A DNA stretch of 64,000 bases from Alcanivorax nanhaiticus (lineage in GTDB: Bacteria > Pseudomonadota > Gammaproteobacteria > Pseudomonadales > Alcanivoracaceae). The notes below the pieces were generated by a model. That model saw only the letters and a list, made by a program, of their open reading frames with translations, was not told the DNA's origin and ran no database searches. The translations under genes were made by a program, and so were the position numbers. Positions 9,994 through 19,066 of this stretch are shown here, one piece after another. Each line of letters starts with the position of its first letter. Positions within the stretch are counted from its first letter, which is position 1. Location: the NCBI RefSeq assembly GCF_000756665.1, contig NZ_ARXV01000009.1:62001-126000 (forward strand), given 5' to 3'.

Positions 9994-11597
9994 TGCTGCC
10001 TCTTACCCGTATCCTGGTGGTGACCCATGTGGTGTGTCGCTACCGCCTGATCGCCTTACTGCCAGCCCATCCGCTACGCCATCTGCTGCTGGGGCTGTCC
10101 TTTTTGATCCCCTCCAGCTGGTTGGGCACAGGCAAACTGAGTGAAGGCGAACGGCTGCAGAAAGCCCTGGAGCAGCTTGGCCCGATTTTCATCAAATTCG
10201 GCCAGCTGTTGGCCACCCGGCAAGACATGCTGCCCCCGGAATGGACCCGTGCACTCGCCCAACTGCAGGACCAGGTGGCACCGTTTGACGGCGAACAGGC
10301 AAAGGCGCTGGTGGAAGCCAGCCTGCAACAGCCCTTTGATGAGGTGTTCGCAGACTTCGACACCTCGCCACTGGCCGCAGCCTCAGTAGCCCAGGTTCAC
10401 CCCGCCACACTGAAAAACGGCCAGCAGGTGGTCGCCAAGGTGCTGCGCCCGACCATCCGCCCGGTGGTGGAACGTGACCTCAAAGTAATGGCTTTCGGCG
10501 CTCGCTGGCTGGAACGGCTATGGCGAGATGCCCGTTACTTCCGCCCGGTACAAGTGGTCGAAGACTACAAAGACATCATTCTCGGCGAACTGGATCTCAG
10601 CGCAGAAGCCCGCAACAGTGAGGCCATGCGCCGACACTTCCTGTTCAGCCCGTTGCTGTATATTCCGGCTATTCACCTGGAATACTCCAGCAGTACCGTG
10701 ATCATCATGGACCGCATCCATGGCATCCCGGTGAACGATATCGAGCGCATCAAGGCCGCTGGCATCGATCCAAAACTACTGGCGGAACGCGGCGTGGAGA
10801 TCTTCTTTTCCCAGGTGTTCCGCTTCAATCTGTTTCATGCAGACATGCACCCGGGCAATATTTTCGTCAATCCAGAGCACCCGGAATCGCCCCAGTACAT
10901 GGCCGTAGACGCCGCCATCGCGGGCCGCCTTTCGAAAGAGGATTTGAACGTATTGGGCCGCATGGTGCTTGCGGTGATGCGCGAGGATTACAGCGGGCTG
11001 GTGGATGCGGTGATTCGTGCCGGCTGGAACCGAGCCCCCATTGATCGACCCCGCTTCGAACGTGCAGTCATCGATCTGGTAGAACCGGTACGCTCCGCCC
11101 AGCTGGACCAGCTGGAGTTCGCCCCGCTGGTGATGAAGCTGTTTGATCTGGCCCGCCGCTACCACATCGAAATGCCGGTACAGTACATCCTGCTCATGAA
11201 AACCCTCGTACACATTGAGGGACTGGGCCGCAGCATCTACCCCAAGCTGGATATCTGGAACACCGGCCGGCCATTGCTGGAAGCCTGGATGATGGCCGAA
11301 TACGGCCCCAGTGCCACGCTGAAAAAACTGCAAAACCGACTGCCGGAATGGACAGCTCAGCTCCCGGACATGCCCGACCTGATTCGTGATGGACTGGAAA
11401 CCCTGCGTGACCTGCCCTACCAGCAGGATCGGCTGGAGGCCCGAATGGAGGAGCAATTGGTTCGCCATCGCCACAAGCTGCTGGCAGGTTTTGCCGGTCT
11501 CGGCTGCGCAGGCACCGCTCTATGGCTGGCCAATCCTTACAGTTGGCCCTTGTCCGCAGCGGCCCTGGTACTGGTGAGCTGGGGCTGGCGGCGCTAG
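9993..11597 (+). CDS. ubiB: Ubiquinone biosynthesis regulatory ATPase/kinase UbiB
   Basis: ABC1/ADCK-family atypical kinase required for ubiquinone synthesis, 534 residues. Visible are the KxGQ motif ([11 protein letters not shown], near 68), the alanine-rich loop [11 protein letters not shown] (near 127), the ATP-site lysine in VAKVLRP (near 147) and HADMHPGN (near 284). Two C-terminal hydrophobic helices (about 497-534) anchor it in the inner membrane. The metal-binding segment reads [10 protein letters not shown] where E. coli has DCGIVGSL, so the usual Gly after Asp is replaced. hisE follows after a 107-bp gap. Confidence 0.96.
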   Translation: MLPLTRILVVTHVVCRYRLIALLPAHPLRHLLLGLSFLIPSSWLGTGKLSEGERLQKALEQLGPIFIKFGQLLATRQDMLPPEWTRALAQLQDQVAPFDGEQAKALVEASLQQPFDEVFADFDTSPLAAASVAQVHPATLKNGQQVVAKVLRPTIRPVVERDLKVMAFGARWLERLWRDARYFRPVQVVEDYKDIILGELDLSAEARNSEAMRRHFLFSPLLYIPAIHLEYSSSTVIIMDRIHGIPVNDIERIKAAGIDPKLLAERGVEIFFSQVFRFNLFHADMHPGNIFVNPEHPESPQYMAVDAAIAGRLSKEDLNVLGRMVLAVMREDYSGLVDAVIRAGWNRAPIDRPRFERAVIDLVEPVRSAQLDQLEFAPLVMKLFDLARRYHIEMPVQYILLMKTLVHIEGLGRSIYPKLDIWNTGRPLLEAWMMAEYGPSATLKKLQNRLPEWTAQLPDMPDLIRDGLETLRDLPYQQDRLEARMEEQLVRHRHKLLAGFAGLGCAGTALWLANPYSWPLSAAALVLVSWGWRR

Positions 11598-11704
11598 ACT
11601 GTGAAATCACCTTGTCTGCGGATGCCTTTCTTTGTCGGCGCCAGCAGATACAACGTGGCCGTTGTCATACCGCCTTACTGAAAACATGCAGAAAAACGTC
11701 AACT

Positions 11705-12040
11705 ATGTCAGATATTCTTAGCCAGCTTCACCAGGTACTGGAATCGCGCAAGGGCGCCGACCCGGACAGCTCCTACGTGGCCAGCCTGTACGCCAAGGGC
11801 CTCAACAAGATTCTGGAGAAAGTTGGCGAAGAAGCCGTGGAAACCATCCTCGCGGCCCGCGATGCGGAGGTCAGCGGAGATACTCAGGCCCTGATCAGTG
11901 AAACCGCTGATTTGTGGTTTCACAGCTTGGTCATGCTGGCCAAGCTGGGCGCACACCCGGACAAGGTTCTTTCCGAACTGGAGCGCCGTTTCGGCCTGTC
12001 CGGCCACGATGAAAAAGCCTCGCGCAGCCACAAGCACTGA
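11705..12040 (+). CDS. hisE: Phosphoribosyl-ATP pyrophosphatase HisE
   Basis: Second step of histidine synthesis: hydrolysis of PR-ATP to PR-AMP and pyrophosphate. It is 111 residues of an all-alpha MazG-like fold, with the motif [14 protein letters not shown] near residues 38-51 and ETADLWFH near 66-73 carrying the acidic metal ligands. The ATG at 11705 begins MSDIL. In Pseudomonas hisI sits directly upstream; here the 107 bp between ubiB and hisE contain no hisI. The tat genes follow 35 bp downstream. Confidence 0.95.
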   Translation: MSDILSQLHQVLESRKGADPDSSYVASLYAKGLNKILEKVGEEAVETILAARDAEVSGDTQALISETADLWFHSLVMLAKLGAHPDKVLSELERRFGLSGHDEKASRSHKH

Positions 12041-12075
12041 CGCAGGCAATCACCAATAAAAGCGGAGAGTACCCC

Positions 12076-12303
12076 ATGTTATCCGGCATCAGCATCTGGC
12101 AGTTACTGATCCTTCTCGCCATCGTCGTTCTCCTTTTTGGAACGAAAAAATTGCGTAACATAGGCGGCGATCTGGGAGGTGCTGTCAAAGGCTTCAAGAA
12201 CGCCATGAAGGATGGCGAAGAAGAGCAGGATCAAAAACGCCTCTCAGAAGACGAGAAGCAGACCGCCGAAAAGACGGAATCCAAAGACAAGGATCAGGCA
12301 TAA
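12076..12303 (+). CDS. tatA: Sec-independent protein translocase TatA
   Basis: Pore-forming subunit of the Tat system for export of folded proteins. It is 75 residues: one N-terminal transmembrane helix (about 5-21), the FGTKKL hinge, an amphipathic helix containing [10 protein letters not shown], then a highly charged tail. GGAGAG precedes the ATG. First gene of tatABC. Confidence 0.96.
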   Translation: MLSGISIWQLLILLAIVVLLFGTKKLRNIGGDLGGAVKGFKNAMKDGEEEQDQKRLSEDEKQTAEKTESKDKDQA

Positions 12304-12333
12304 CACTGCGCCTGCCCCGACCCCGAGGCTGTC

Positions 12334-12684
12334 ATGTTCGATATCGGTTTCGCCGAACTCACACTGATCTTCATCATCGGTCTTGTTGTGCTCGGTCCGG
12401 AGCGCCTGCCCACTGTGGCTCGGACCATTGGCCACTGGCTTGGCCGTGCACGCTCAACCTTCAATCATCTAAAAAATGAACTGGAGCGGGAAGCGGTTAC
12501 CCAGGACATGCGTGAGCGCATGGAAAAGCAGATGCGCCAGATGGGGCTGGATGAAGACAGCATCCGGGAAGCAAAGGAAAGTCTGCTCAGCCCGGAGCAG
12601 ATTGCCAAGGCCCGACAACCTGCTGAACAGGTAGAAAACCGCATCAAACCGGATTCGCCCCAGGACCAGAACCGCAATGACTGA
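12334..12684 (+). CDS. tatB: Sec-independent protein translocase TatB
   Basis: Receptor-complex subunit of the Tat system, 116 residues. It starts MFDIGFAEL with the conserved Glu8 in the membrane helix, followed by the GPERLP hinge, a long amphipathic helix and a polar tail. Its stop lies inside the tatC start region (8-bp overlap), consistent with a translationally coupled tatABC operon. Confidence 0.96.
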   Translation: MFDIGFAELTLIFIIGLVVLGPERLPTVARTIGHWLGRARSTFNHLKNELEREAVTQDMRERMEKQMRQMGLDEDSIREAKESLLSPEQIAKARQPAEQVENRIKPDSPQDQNRND

Positions 12685-13426
12685 TGCCAGCACCGACACC
12701 GGCCAGCCCTTGATTGCCCACCTGCTCGAACTGCGCAACCGGCTACTCAAGGCCATGGTGGCCATCTTTATTGTCTTCCTGTGCCTGTTTTATTTTTCCC
12801 GGGAACTCTACACCCTGGTCGCCAAACCGCTGATGGACGCTATGCCGGAAGGGACCAACATGATTGCCACCGGCGTGGCATCCCCCTTCCTTGCCCCCTT
12901 CAAGCTGACCCTTTATCTGAGCGTGTTTGCCGCCATGCCATTCATTCTCCATCAAGCGTGGGCCTTCGTCGCACCGGGGCTGTACAAGCATGAGAAAAAG
13001 CTGGCCGTACCGCTGTTGGCCAGCAGCGTACTGCTATTCTATGCCGGCGCCGCCTTCGCGTACTTCGTGGTCTTCCCGTTGATGTTCCAGTTCTTTACCG
13101 CCATTGCGCCGGAGGGCGTGGCAGTCACCACCGATATCAGCAGCTATCTGGATTTCGTGCTGGCCCTGTTCCTCGCGTTTGGCCTCGCGTTCGAACTGCC
13201 CATCGCCATCGTGCTGTTAGTCAGCACCGGGGCTGTGACCGTGAAAAAGCTCAGTAGTGCGCGAGCCTACGTGGTGGTGGGATGCTTTGTCGTCGGCATG
13301 CTGCTGACACCGCCGGATGTAGTCAGCCAAACCCTGCTGGCCGTCCCCATGTGGTTCCTGTTTGAAATGGGGCTGCTCGCGGCACGGCTGGTCGAGAAAA
13401 AAGCCGACCAGCCGAAAGTGAATTAG
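12677..13426 (+). CDS. tatC: Sec-independent protein translocase TatC
   Basis: Multi-spanning (six helix) receptor subunit that recognises the twin-arginine signal peptide. The protein is 249 residues, with the N-terminal motif HLLELRNRL, the FxxxxP-type loop before TM2 and the conserved FAFGLAFELPI-like segment (here LFLAFGLAFELPI) near 160. Downstream, 75 bp separate it from a convergent hydrolase gene; I see no strong terminator there. Confidence 0.96.
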   Translation: MTDASTDTGQPLIAHLLELRNRLLKAMVAIFIVFLCLFYFSRELYTLVAKPLMDAMPEGTNMIATGVASPFLAPFKLTLYLSVFAAMPFILHQAWAFVAPGLYKHEKKLAVPLLASSVLLFYAGAAFAYFVVFPLMFQFFTAIAPEGVAVTTDISSYLDFVLALFLAFGLAFELPIAIVLLVSTGAVTVKKLSSARAYVVVGCFVVGMLLTPPDVVSQTLLAVPMWFLFEMGLLAARLVEKKADQPKVN

Positions 13427-13502
13427 GGCACCAACAGTCACTGAATGACGCCTCGCATACTCATTTTCATGGCTGCGCAGCGCTGACACGTAAGAAGTTT
13501 AT

Positions 13503-14456
13503 CTAAAACGTGTAACCCCGCTCAGCCCCTTTATTCGGTGAAGCGGGATCCAGCGGTGGCAATACCGGGCTCGACGGCGTAGCCGGCTCAGGATCTCTCA
13601 CTGCAGGAGCCTTGGCCGCACAGCTATTTTCATTCAAGAAATCGATAATGCGCTGCTGCACTGCGGGATCGCGGGTGCTCTGACCATGGGAGCCATGCAG
13701 CGGTTGAAAGACTTTTGGAGCCTGTGCGGCCGCATACAGACGCTCGCCATGGGCGTAAGGCACCACTTCATCCTCATCACTGTGCATGATCATCAGAGGC
13801 GCTGGCGAAATACCTGCAATCCGCTGCTCTGGATCTTGTTCTCGCTGTGGCATACCCGGCACCACCATCCAGCGCAGCGGCCACAACAGCCAACTGGTCT
13901 TCATGATGTCATTGGTGATATCCCGATAACTTGCAAAAGCCGCTTCCAGCACCACACAATCAGCCGCCCCCGCATTCTGCTCCTCTCCCAGAACCGTCGC
14001 GGCCATGGCTCCGCCGAGACTCTGCCCAAACACCACCAAGGGGCCCTCTGTACGGCGCGCGGTACGCAACCAGTCCAGCCCCAGCTGTACATCTGCATAG
14101 GTGTCCGGTAGTCGCGGCTTCCCTTCAGACAAACCATAGCCGCGGTAATCCAGCAGAAAGACGTTATAACCACGCCCCGGCAGCCACTGCACATTGGCCA
14201 GATGGGTACTGATGTTCTGAGCGTTGCCATGCAGGTAGTACACCGTACCCTTTACTGGCACATCCCGCGCTGCCGGCAGCCACCAGCCATGGATACGCAG
14301 ACCGCGGGGATGGATCAGGACAATATCCTCATACTTGAGGCCCTGATTTTCCGGATTCTGCACCCAGGGAGTCATCGGATAGAAGAACAGCTTGCTACAG
14401 CCGGCCAGCATCAATGCTGCCAGCGCAAACAATCCTAGTCGTAATACCATCGCCAT
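13503..14456 (-). CDS. Alpha/beta hydrolase lipoprotein
   Basis: A 317-residue predicted envelope lipoprotein: signal peptide with lipobox LAGC (Cys20), then an alpha/beta hydrolase fold. The oxyanion region YLHGNAQN is near 74-81, the nucleophile elbow GQSLGG near 144-149 (Ser146), the acid HSDEDEVVP near 225 and the histidine GSHGQS near 255. A proline-rich tail of about 35 residues follows the catalytic domain. It resembles BEM46/YfhR-type hydrolases of unknown substrate. It overlaps the end of the DUF4105 gene by 22 bp, so the two are probably co-transcribed. Confidence 0.85.
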   Translation of the reverse strand: MAMVLRLGLFALAALMLAGCSKLFFYPMTPWVQNPENQGLKYEDIVLIHPRGLRIHGWWLPAARDVPVKGTVYYLHGNAQNISTHLANVQWLPGRGYNVFLLDYRGYGLSEGKPRLPDTYADVQLGLDWLRTARRTEGPLVVFGQSLGGAMAATVLGEEQNAGAADCVVLEAAFASYRDITNDIMKTSWLLWPLRWMVVPGMPQREQDPEQRIAGISPAPLMIMHSDEDEVVPYAHGERLYAAAQAPKVFQPLHGSHGQSTRDPAVQQRIIDFLNENSCAAKAPAVRDPEPATPSSPVLPPLDPASPNKGAERGYTF

Positions 14457-16255
14457 TGCAGTTTGAACTCGTTGTCGCCATCGCCACGCCAGCCTTCCCG
14501 TTCAAAGGAAGCCCTCAGCCCATGCTGTCGGGTCATGGCCCACTGCACAGCAAACGTTGAAGTGTAGCGATAGACGTCATTAGTGAAATAGTGGCCTACG
14601 CTGCCCAATTGCCATTGCCAGTTGCCCCGACGATATAGCATACCGCCATCCAGGCCGGCTCCCGGAGTCAGAAATTCATCAAACCCACTGTTATTCTCCA
14701 GTCGAAAGCTGGACAGTAAATAAGGCTGCCAGTTTCCCCAGTGCCAACTGGCACCGGCACCACCCTGCACATAGCGGACCAGCCGGCGCCGTCCTGCCCA
14801 GGCTCGCTCCAACCCGCCTTCTACATACCAGCTCAAAGGCTTGATAAAGCGATTGCGGGGTGCCATGGAGCGAATACTCACCACCCCCAGCTCTTCCAGT
14901 TTCGGGTCACCTGACTCAGTGCTGCGTAGCGTCATATCGACACCCTCAATCTGGGCTCCGCGCAGGAAGCCATAAGGGTTATCGAGCAAATCATGGTAAG
15001 TGAGGCGGTAGCTGATCTCACCAAAATCCTGATTGCCTTCACGCTGCCCACCGCTTGCCGCCAGCATCTGAGTGCCGTGACCGCCTTCCGGCGGTTGCGC
15101 ACCCACCGTCTCAGGTACCGTAACGGAGGGGAGACGATTCATGGCCGAAAGCAACGCAAAGGAGTCGCCGGCCACCTTGTCAGTACGGTCCTCTTTACGG
15201 TATCTCAGGCGCAGAAAACGGTAGGCCACCGTCACCATGAGAGCCTGATCCTCCTCGCTATTCGCCAGGAACGCCTCACTTTCCAGCAACGACGGGTCGT
15301 CTGCAAGACGGCGAGCCAATCCTTGCTGGCGGCCACTTAGCAGGAGACGAAGGTTATCCAGCTCCACCGCCTTGGAAGGACGATAGTGGCGCTCACTGAT
15401 AAAGCCCCCTTCATCCAGCGCCCGCACTGTGTTGACCGGCACTTCAGCGAAGCGCAACTCATCCAGCAGGTGGGAGCCGGGGCGCGCCACCTCCATTAGC
15501 TCCAGCAACCGAAAAGAGCAATTCTCATCGAAAAAATAATAGTCGAAATTGATATCCTTCAATTCCCACAGATGATCGATCAGCCAATCCAGTTCCTGCT
15601 GATCCAGATCCAGGGTGTATTCCCACATATCGCGGTTTTCCATGTGCGAATATTCCTGGATCTTCTGCACATAGGGCACTAGGGCAAACCGTCCGGGATA
15701 ACCTCCTGCCAGCCCCCGATAGATATAGAAAAACGAATTGTCGTCCGCCATGGCAACGGCGCCAAAGTTTACCGCCCAGGACAACCAGACGGCAGAATCC
15801 TCACCTTGGTCCAGCCGTAACAGGGTATGCCCAAACATGGAGGATGGGCTGTTGAGGTAGGCCGCAGGAAAAACCAGCACAGCACGTTTCGCCGTCACCG
15901 CCTGGCGCCACTCCAGATACCCCGAGCAATGGGAAAAAGGTGCTGAATCTTGCCAGCCAAGCTGCTCAGAAAGGAACCGGTAGCGCGCAGGGAAACGACA
16001 TCGCGCCTCGGCCCCTGACTGCGACAGTGCATCACGGCTGGCCACCAGCTCGGCAAGGGCATCGTCCTTACCGGATTCAGAGAGGAAAAATTGCTCATCA
16101 TCCACATAACTGCGATGACGATCTCTCAAGGTTGCACCCGGATTGATATGCAACAACGCCTGCCAGCGGGGCTGTGCAGCAAGTTCCTTGTCCGAGGGAG
16201 AAGCAAAAACCGCAGTGCTGCAGCACAGCAGAATACTCAGGAATACCGCACGCAT
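14435..16255 (-). CDS. DUF4105 (Lnb N-terminal-like) periplasmic/outer-membrane protein
   Basis: A 606-residue protein with a signal peptide (cleavage after VFASP, near 18-19). The region of about 120-300 matches the DUF4105/Lnb N-terminal domain, with PSSMFGHTLLRLD, and FFDENCSFRLLELME carrying a Cys often thought to be catalytic in NlpC-like folds. The last 200 residues alternate aromatic and polar positions and end in WRWYYD, consistent with a beta-barrel-like outer-membrane region. Function is not established. Start ATG at 16253-16255 by signal peptide. Confidence 0.75.
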   Translation of the reverse strand: MRAVFLSILLCCSTAVFASPSDKELAAQPRWQALLHINPGATLRDRHRSYVDDEQFFLSESGKDDALAELVASRDALSQSGAEARCRFPARYRFLSEQLGWQDSAPFSHCSGYLEWRQAVTAKRAVLVFPAAYLNSPSSMFGHTLLRLDQGEDSAVWLSWAVNFGAVAMADDNSFFYIYRGLAGGYPGRFALVPYVQKIQEYSHMENRDMWEYTLDLDQQELDWLIDHLWELKDINFDYYFFDENCSFRLLELMEVARPGSHLLDELRFAEVPVNTVRALDEGGFISERHYRPSKAVELDNLRLLLSGRQQGLARRLADDPSLLESEAFLANSEEDQALMVTVAYRFLRLRYRKEDRTDKVAGDSFALLSAMNRLPSVTVPETVGAQPPEGGHGTQMLAASGGQREGNQDFGEISYRLTYHDLLDNPYGFLRGAQIEGVDMTLRSTESGDPKLEELGVVSIRSMAPRNRFIKPLSWYVEGGLERAWAGRRRLVRYVQGGAGASWHWGNWQPYLLSSFRLENNSGFDEFLTPGAGLDGGMLYRRGNWQWQLGSVGHYFTNDVYRYTSTFAVQWAMTRQHGLRASFEREGWRGDGDNEFKLQWRWYYD

Positions 16256-16298
16256 TGAAAAGTCCGTAAAACCGGCAAGAAGGATTCTTGGGAGCCTT

Positions 16299-16339
16299 TG
16301 AATAACGCCTTGCGTGCTCAGCGTGCAAGGCGTTATTCA
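16299..16339. repeat. Perfect 15-bp inverted repeat
   Basis: Arms 16299-16313 and 16325-16339 (tgaataacgccttgc and complement) around an 11-nt loop, upstream of the DUF4105 gene and downstream of the DUF3015 terminator. It could be a hairpin in RNA or a protein-binding palindrome. Confidence 0.7.
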
Positions 16340-16382
16340 GAGGATCCTTGATCTGTCTGGCAAAACAGGAGCACCAGACAAA

Positions 16383-16409
16383 CAAAGCCCCGCCAGCGGC
16401 GGGGCTTTG
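16383..16409. terminator. Terminator after the DUF3015 gene
   Basis: A 12-bp stem caaagccccgcc with a 3-nt loop, 16383-16394 and 16398-16409, lies 22 bp past the stop of the minus-strand gene at 16431. Confidence 0.8.
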
Positions 16410-16430
16410 CGTCAAACCTGAACGCAGACC

Positions 16431-16913
16431 TTAGGCAAGGTACTTGGACAGGCTGTCGTCTTTCTTCATTACGTCAGTAATGGAAGCCATTACTTCATCA
16501 GCGGTCACGTCCTGATGCGGGAAGATAGCTGCGAAGTTTTCGTGCATTACCGCGTTGAAGTGAGCACGATCAGACGCTTCGATACCCATGGAAACAGACA
16601 GAGCGGTCAGGGCTTCGCCTTCACCGGTAGCCATATCCTGAGCCACTTCTTCCATCACACCGGTCATGCCCAGCAGGCTGGAACCGCTATAAGACAGAGA
16701 ACCACTAGTGTCACAACCGTTGGTACCAGTAGTCATACCGAAGGTAGCGTTACCGGAAGTGCCGTTTACCAGGGTTGCCAGCAGGTGCATGGGCATACCG
16801 GACTGGCCTTCAAACAGCATGTTACCCCAGCCACAACCCGGGCCACCCGGGGCTACGGCCATTGCAGAAGTAGATGCGCCCAACATGGCAGCAGCAATCA
16901 AAGTCTTTTTCAT
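16431..16913 (-). CDS. DUF3015 family periplasmic protein
   Basis: A 160-residue exported protein. The start at 16913 is chosen for its ribosome-binding site (GGAGGT complement at 16921-16926) and classical signal peptide MKKTLIAAAMLGASTSAMA. The mature part is small and glycine/serine/threonine-rich, with GPGCGWGNMLF at its N-terminus and a second Cys in TNGCDTSG; the pair may form a disulfide. This pattern fits DUF3015, whose function is unknown. It has its own terminator, so it is probably monocistronic. Confidence 0.8.
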   Translation of the reverse strand: MKKTLIAAAMLGASTSAMAVAPGGPGCGWGNMLFEGQSGMPMHLLATLVNGTSGNATFGMTTGTNGCDTSGSLSYSGSSLLGMTGVMEEVAQDMATGEGEALTALSVSMGIEASDRAHFNAVMHENFAAIFPHQDVTADEVMASITDVMKKDDSLSKYLA

Positions 16914-17095
16914 CCTGAGTACCTCCAAGTTTTTATAAATCATCCCTGGGGATGCAGAACATACCTGCCTGCATCGCACTGCTGCTTCCGTCGAATGAAC
17001 AGCCACAGAACAGCGCTCTCCCCGTCACCCGTTCCAGGTAACTGATCTCATCATAAACAAGGAAACCACCTTTGCAACACGATTGTCGCTTTCGG

Positions 17096-17533
17096 TCACA
17101 ACTCCAGCAAAAATGTGACCGGCCCATCATTTATCAGATGCACCTGCATGTCCGCAGCGAAAATACCCGTTGCAACATCCACCCCCTCATCCCGTAGACA
17201 CCGCACGCAATATTCATAAAGGCGCCTCCCCTGCTCCGGCTCGGCAGCACAGGAGAAGCTGGGGCGACGCCCCTTTCGCGTATCTGCAGCCAGGGTAAAC
17301 TGGGACACCGCCAACAGGGCTCCTCCTGCATCGCGCACATCCAGATTCATCTTGCCGGCCTCATCGGCAAACACCCGATATCCCACAATCCGTTGCGCCA
17401 TCCGCTCAACCAGAGGCTCATCATCGTGCGCCTCGATACCGATCAACAGCAACAGGCCCCGCTCAATCTTTCCCACCACATTGCCATCGACCTCAACACA
17501 AGCTTCACGGACTCGCTGTAGCAACACTTTCAC
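17096..17533 (-). CDS. dtd: D-aminoacyl-tRNA deacylase
   Basis: Removes D-amino acids from mischarged tRNAs, a proofreading step. The protein is 145 residues, the family length. The conserved motifs SQFTL (near 78) and NDGPVTF (near 135) are present. The start is a GTG at 17531-17533 that overlaps the stop of the upstream proline iminopeptidase gene as GTGA, implying translational coupling. The gene ends 182 bp before the DUF3015 gene start. Confidence 0.95.
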   Translation of the reverse strand: MKVLLQRVREACVEVDGNVVGKIERGLLLLIGIEAHDDEPLVERMAQRIVGYRVFADEAGKMNLDVRDAGGALLAVSQFTLAADTRKGRRPSFSCAAEPEQGRRLYEYCVRCLRDEGVDVATGIFAADMQVHLINDGPVTFLLEL

Positions 17534-18453
17534 GCTGTTATCCTTTTGGTCAACCGCTGAACCGCCGCCACCAGAGCCTGGGCAATGGCAGGGTGTGAAG
17601 CGGAATGCGCACCACCAGCCACCCTTGTCAGCACACTATTTGGCAGTACCTGATGCAGGCTTTCCGCCTGATCCATCGGGCACACAAAGTCCCGATCACC
17701 ATGCACTATTTCCACAGGAATCACGCTACCGGCACAGGCTTCCAGTAAAGGTTGGTCGAGAAACCCACCCGCCAGGAAGTAATGCACCTCCTGCATTGCC
17801 ATGCAGAGTTCATCATCACTTCCCCTACCCGCAGGCGACGGCATCATCCCCGCCAGCACCGCTTCCCAATTACACCAATGGCGCGCATATTCCCGCGCAT
17901 CGTCACCGCCCAGCGCAGTTGAATACCGCTGCAGCAAGGAGCCCTGCAGGGATGCCACCGGCGCGTTCACCGCTTGCCATTCCCGCGGAAAAAGTCGCGC
18001 CGCCCCGGAAGCGGTATATAACCAGTCCATATCCTGCTGACGACACAGAAACACACCACGAAGCACCATCCCTGTGACCCGTTGCGGGCAGGCCACCGCA
18101 TACGCCAGCGCCAAAGTCACCCCCCATGAACCGCCGAACAACATCCAGCGGTCAATATCAAAATGCTGGCGAACCTTTTCCAGGTCGCTGATCAGATCGG
18201 CTGTGGTATTGTGCTCGGTGCAGGCCAGCGGTCGGCTTTGTCCTGCCCCACGCTGGTCCAGCAGAATGATGCGAAACTGTTCCGGATCAAAAAAACGCCG
18301 TTGCATGGGAGAGCTGCCGCCCCCCGGACCGCCATGAAGCACCACAACCGGTATACCGTCAGGGTTGCCGCTCTCTTCCACATAGAGTTGGTGCCCATCA
18401 CCCACCGGCAGATACAATTGCTGACGACAATCAAGAAAAGGAAACAGTGACAT
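17530..18453 (-). CDS. pip: Proline iminopeptidase
   Basis: Serine peptidase of the alpha/beta hydrolase S33 family that releases N-terminal proline. From the ATG at 18451-18453 it is 307 residues. The oxyanion motif HGGPGGG is near 40-46, LLDQRGAGQS near 64-73, the nucleophile elbow GGSWG near 107-111 (Ser109), and the late His in AGGAHSASHP. The start codon overlaps the ATG of the divergent lipoprotein gene by two bases; a longer open frame runs upstream to 18684 but would put coding sequence through the lipoprotein gene. Confidence 0.9.
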   Translation of the reverse strand: MSLFPFLDCRQQLYLPVGDGHQLYVEESGNPDGIPVVVLHGGPGGGSSPMQRRFFDPEQFRIILLDQRGAGQSRPLACTEHNTTADLISDLEKVRQHFDIDRWMLFGGSWGVTLALAYAVACPQRVTGMVLRGVFLCRQQDMDWLYTASGAARLFPREWQAVNAPVASLQGSLLQRYSTALGGDDAREYARHWCNWEAVLAGMMPSPAGRGSDDELCMAMQEVHYFLAGGFLDQPLLEACAGSVIPVEIVHGDRDFVCPMDQAESLHQVLPNSVLTRVAGGAHSASHPAIAQALVAAVQRLTKRITA

Positions 18454-18913
18454 GAGTGCAGTCTTGTCCAGACCTAAAACAGCAGCATACCTGTTGATGA
18501 TTGCACTGCAACTACTGATCAGCGGGTGCCAGGATTCGCCCCCTGAAGAAGCTATCCGTGCCGCACTTGCGGAATTGGAAGAGGCCGTTGAAACCGGGGA
18601 CACCGGCACCATCATGGACAGATTAACCGACTCGGCTGTCATCCACCGCGGCCAGGCCATGGATCGCCAAACACTGCAGCGCACACTCGTCGGTCTTTTT
18701 TTCCGTTACCCCAAACGCCAGCTCACCCTGGCAGGTATCCAGATAGAAATCGCCCCCGGCGGCAACACCGCTCGGGCACGATTCACCGCTCTGGTGTGGG
18801 GAGGCAGGAACGTACTGCCGGAGAACGCTGACAGCTATCAGGTGGACAGTCACTGGGTGAAGGACGGCGACTGGAAGATTGAGAGCCTGGAGAGTAACCG
18901 GGTCTACGAATGA
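18452..18913 (+). CDS. Small lipoprotein with NTF2-like domain
   Basis: A 153-residue predicted lipoprotein. The signal peptide ends in lipobox LISGC (Cys26). The rest (about 33-150) has the length and pattern of an NTF2-like / SnoaL-like cone fold (helical start EEAIRAALAELEEAVE, later strands, final DGDWKIESLE). No catalytic residues are evident, so a binding role is possible. AGGAAAC lies just before its ATG, which overlaps the divergent pip start. Confidence 0.7.
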   Translation: MSAVLSRPKTAAYLLMIALQLLISGCQDSPPEEAIRAALAELEEAVETGDTGTIMDRLTDSAVIHRGQAMDRQTLQRTLVGLFFRYPKRQLTLAGIQIEIAPGGNTARARFTALVWGGRNVLPENADSYQVDSHWVKDGDWKIESLESNRVYE

Positions 18914-18974
18914 CAGTGAAGGCTGCCCGACCGGCACAGCCTTTCAAGCATTTGTTTCTCTTTTATTTATTTTA

Positions 18975-19061
18975 TTAAAACGCAAAAGGCCGCACCCACA
19001 TTCTGTGGCGCGGCCTCATACTGGCAAGTCACAACAACGCGCTATCGCGCCGCTGTTAACT
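18975..19061. repeat. Decayed composite element: terminator core plus one heptamer
   Basis: The sequence aaaacgcaaaaggccgc at 18977-18993 matches the terminator core of the elements at 35 and 61 kb with one change. Imperfect stem 18987-19016. It ends in gcgccgctgttaactg with only one recognisable heptamer (19055-19061), just downstream of the ntrC stop. On the minus strand the hairpin is followed by ccttttgcgtttt, so it probably terminates ntrBC transcription. Confidence 0.7.
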
Positions 19062-19066
19062 GCCTT

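Noticed and set aside
13686..14111. A 141-codon plus-strand frame inside the alpha/beta hydrolase gene
   Set aside because: Opposite strand of a gene with a lipobox and catalytic triad; no RBS.
16933..17130. A 65-codon cysteine-rich minus-strand frame between the DUF3015 and dtd genes
   Set aside because: Overlaps the end of dtd, lacks an RBS and resembles no family I know.
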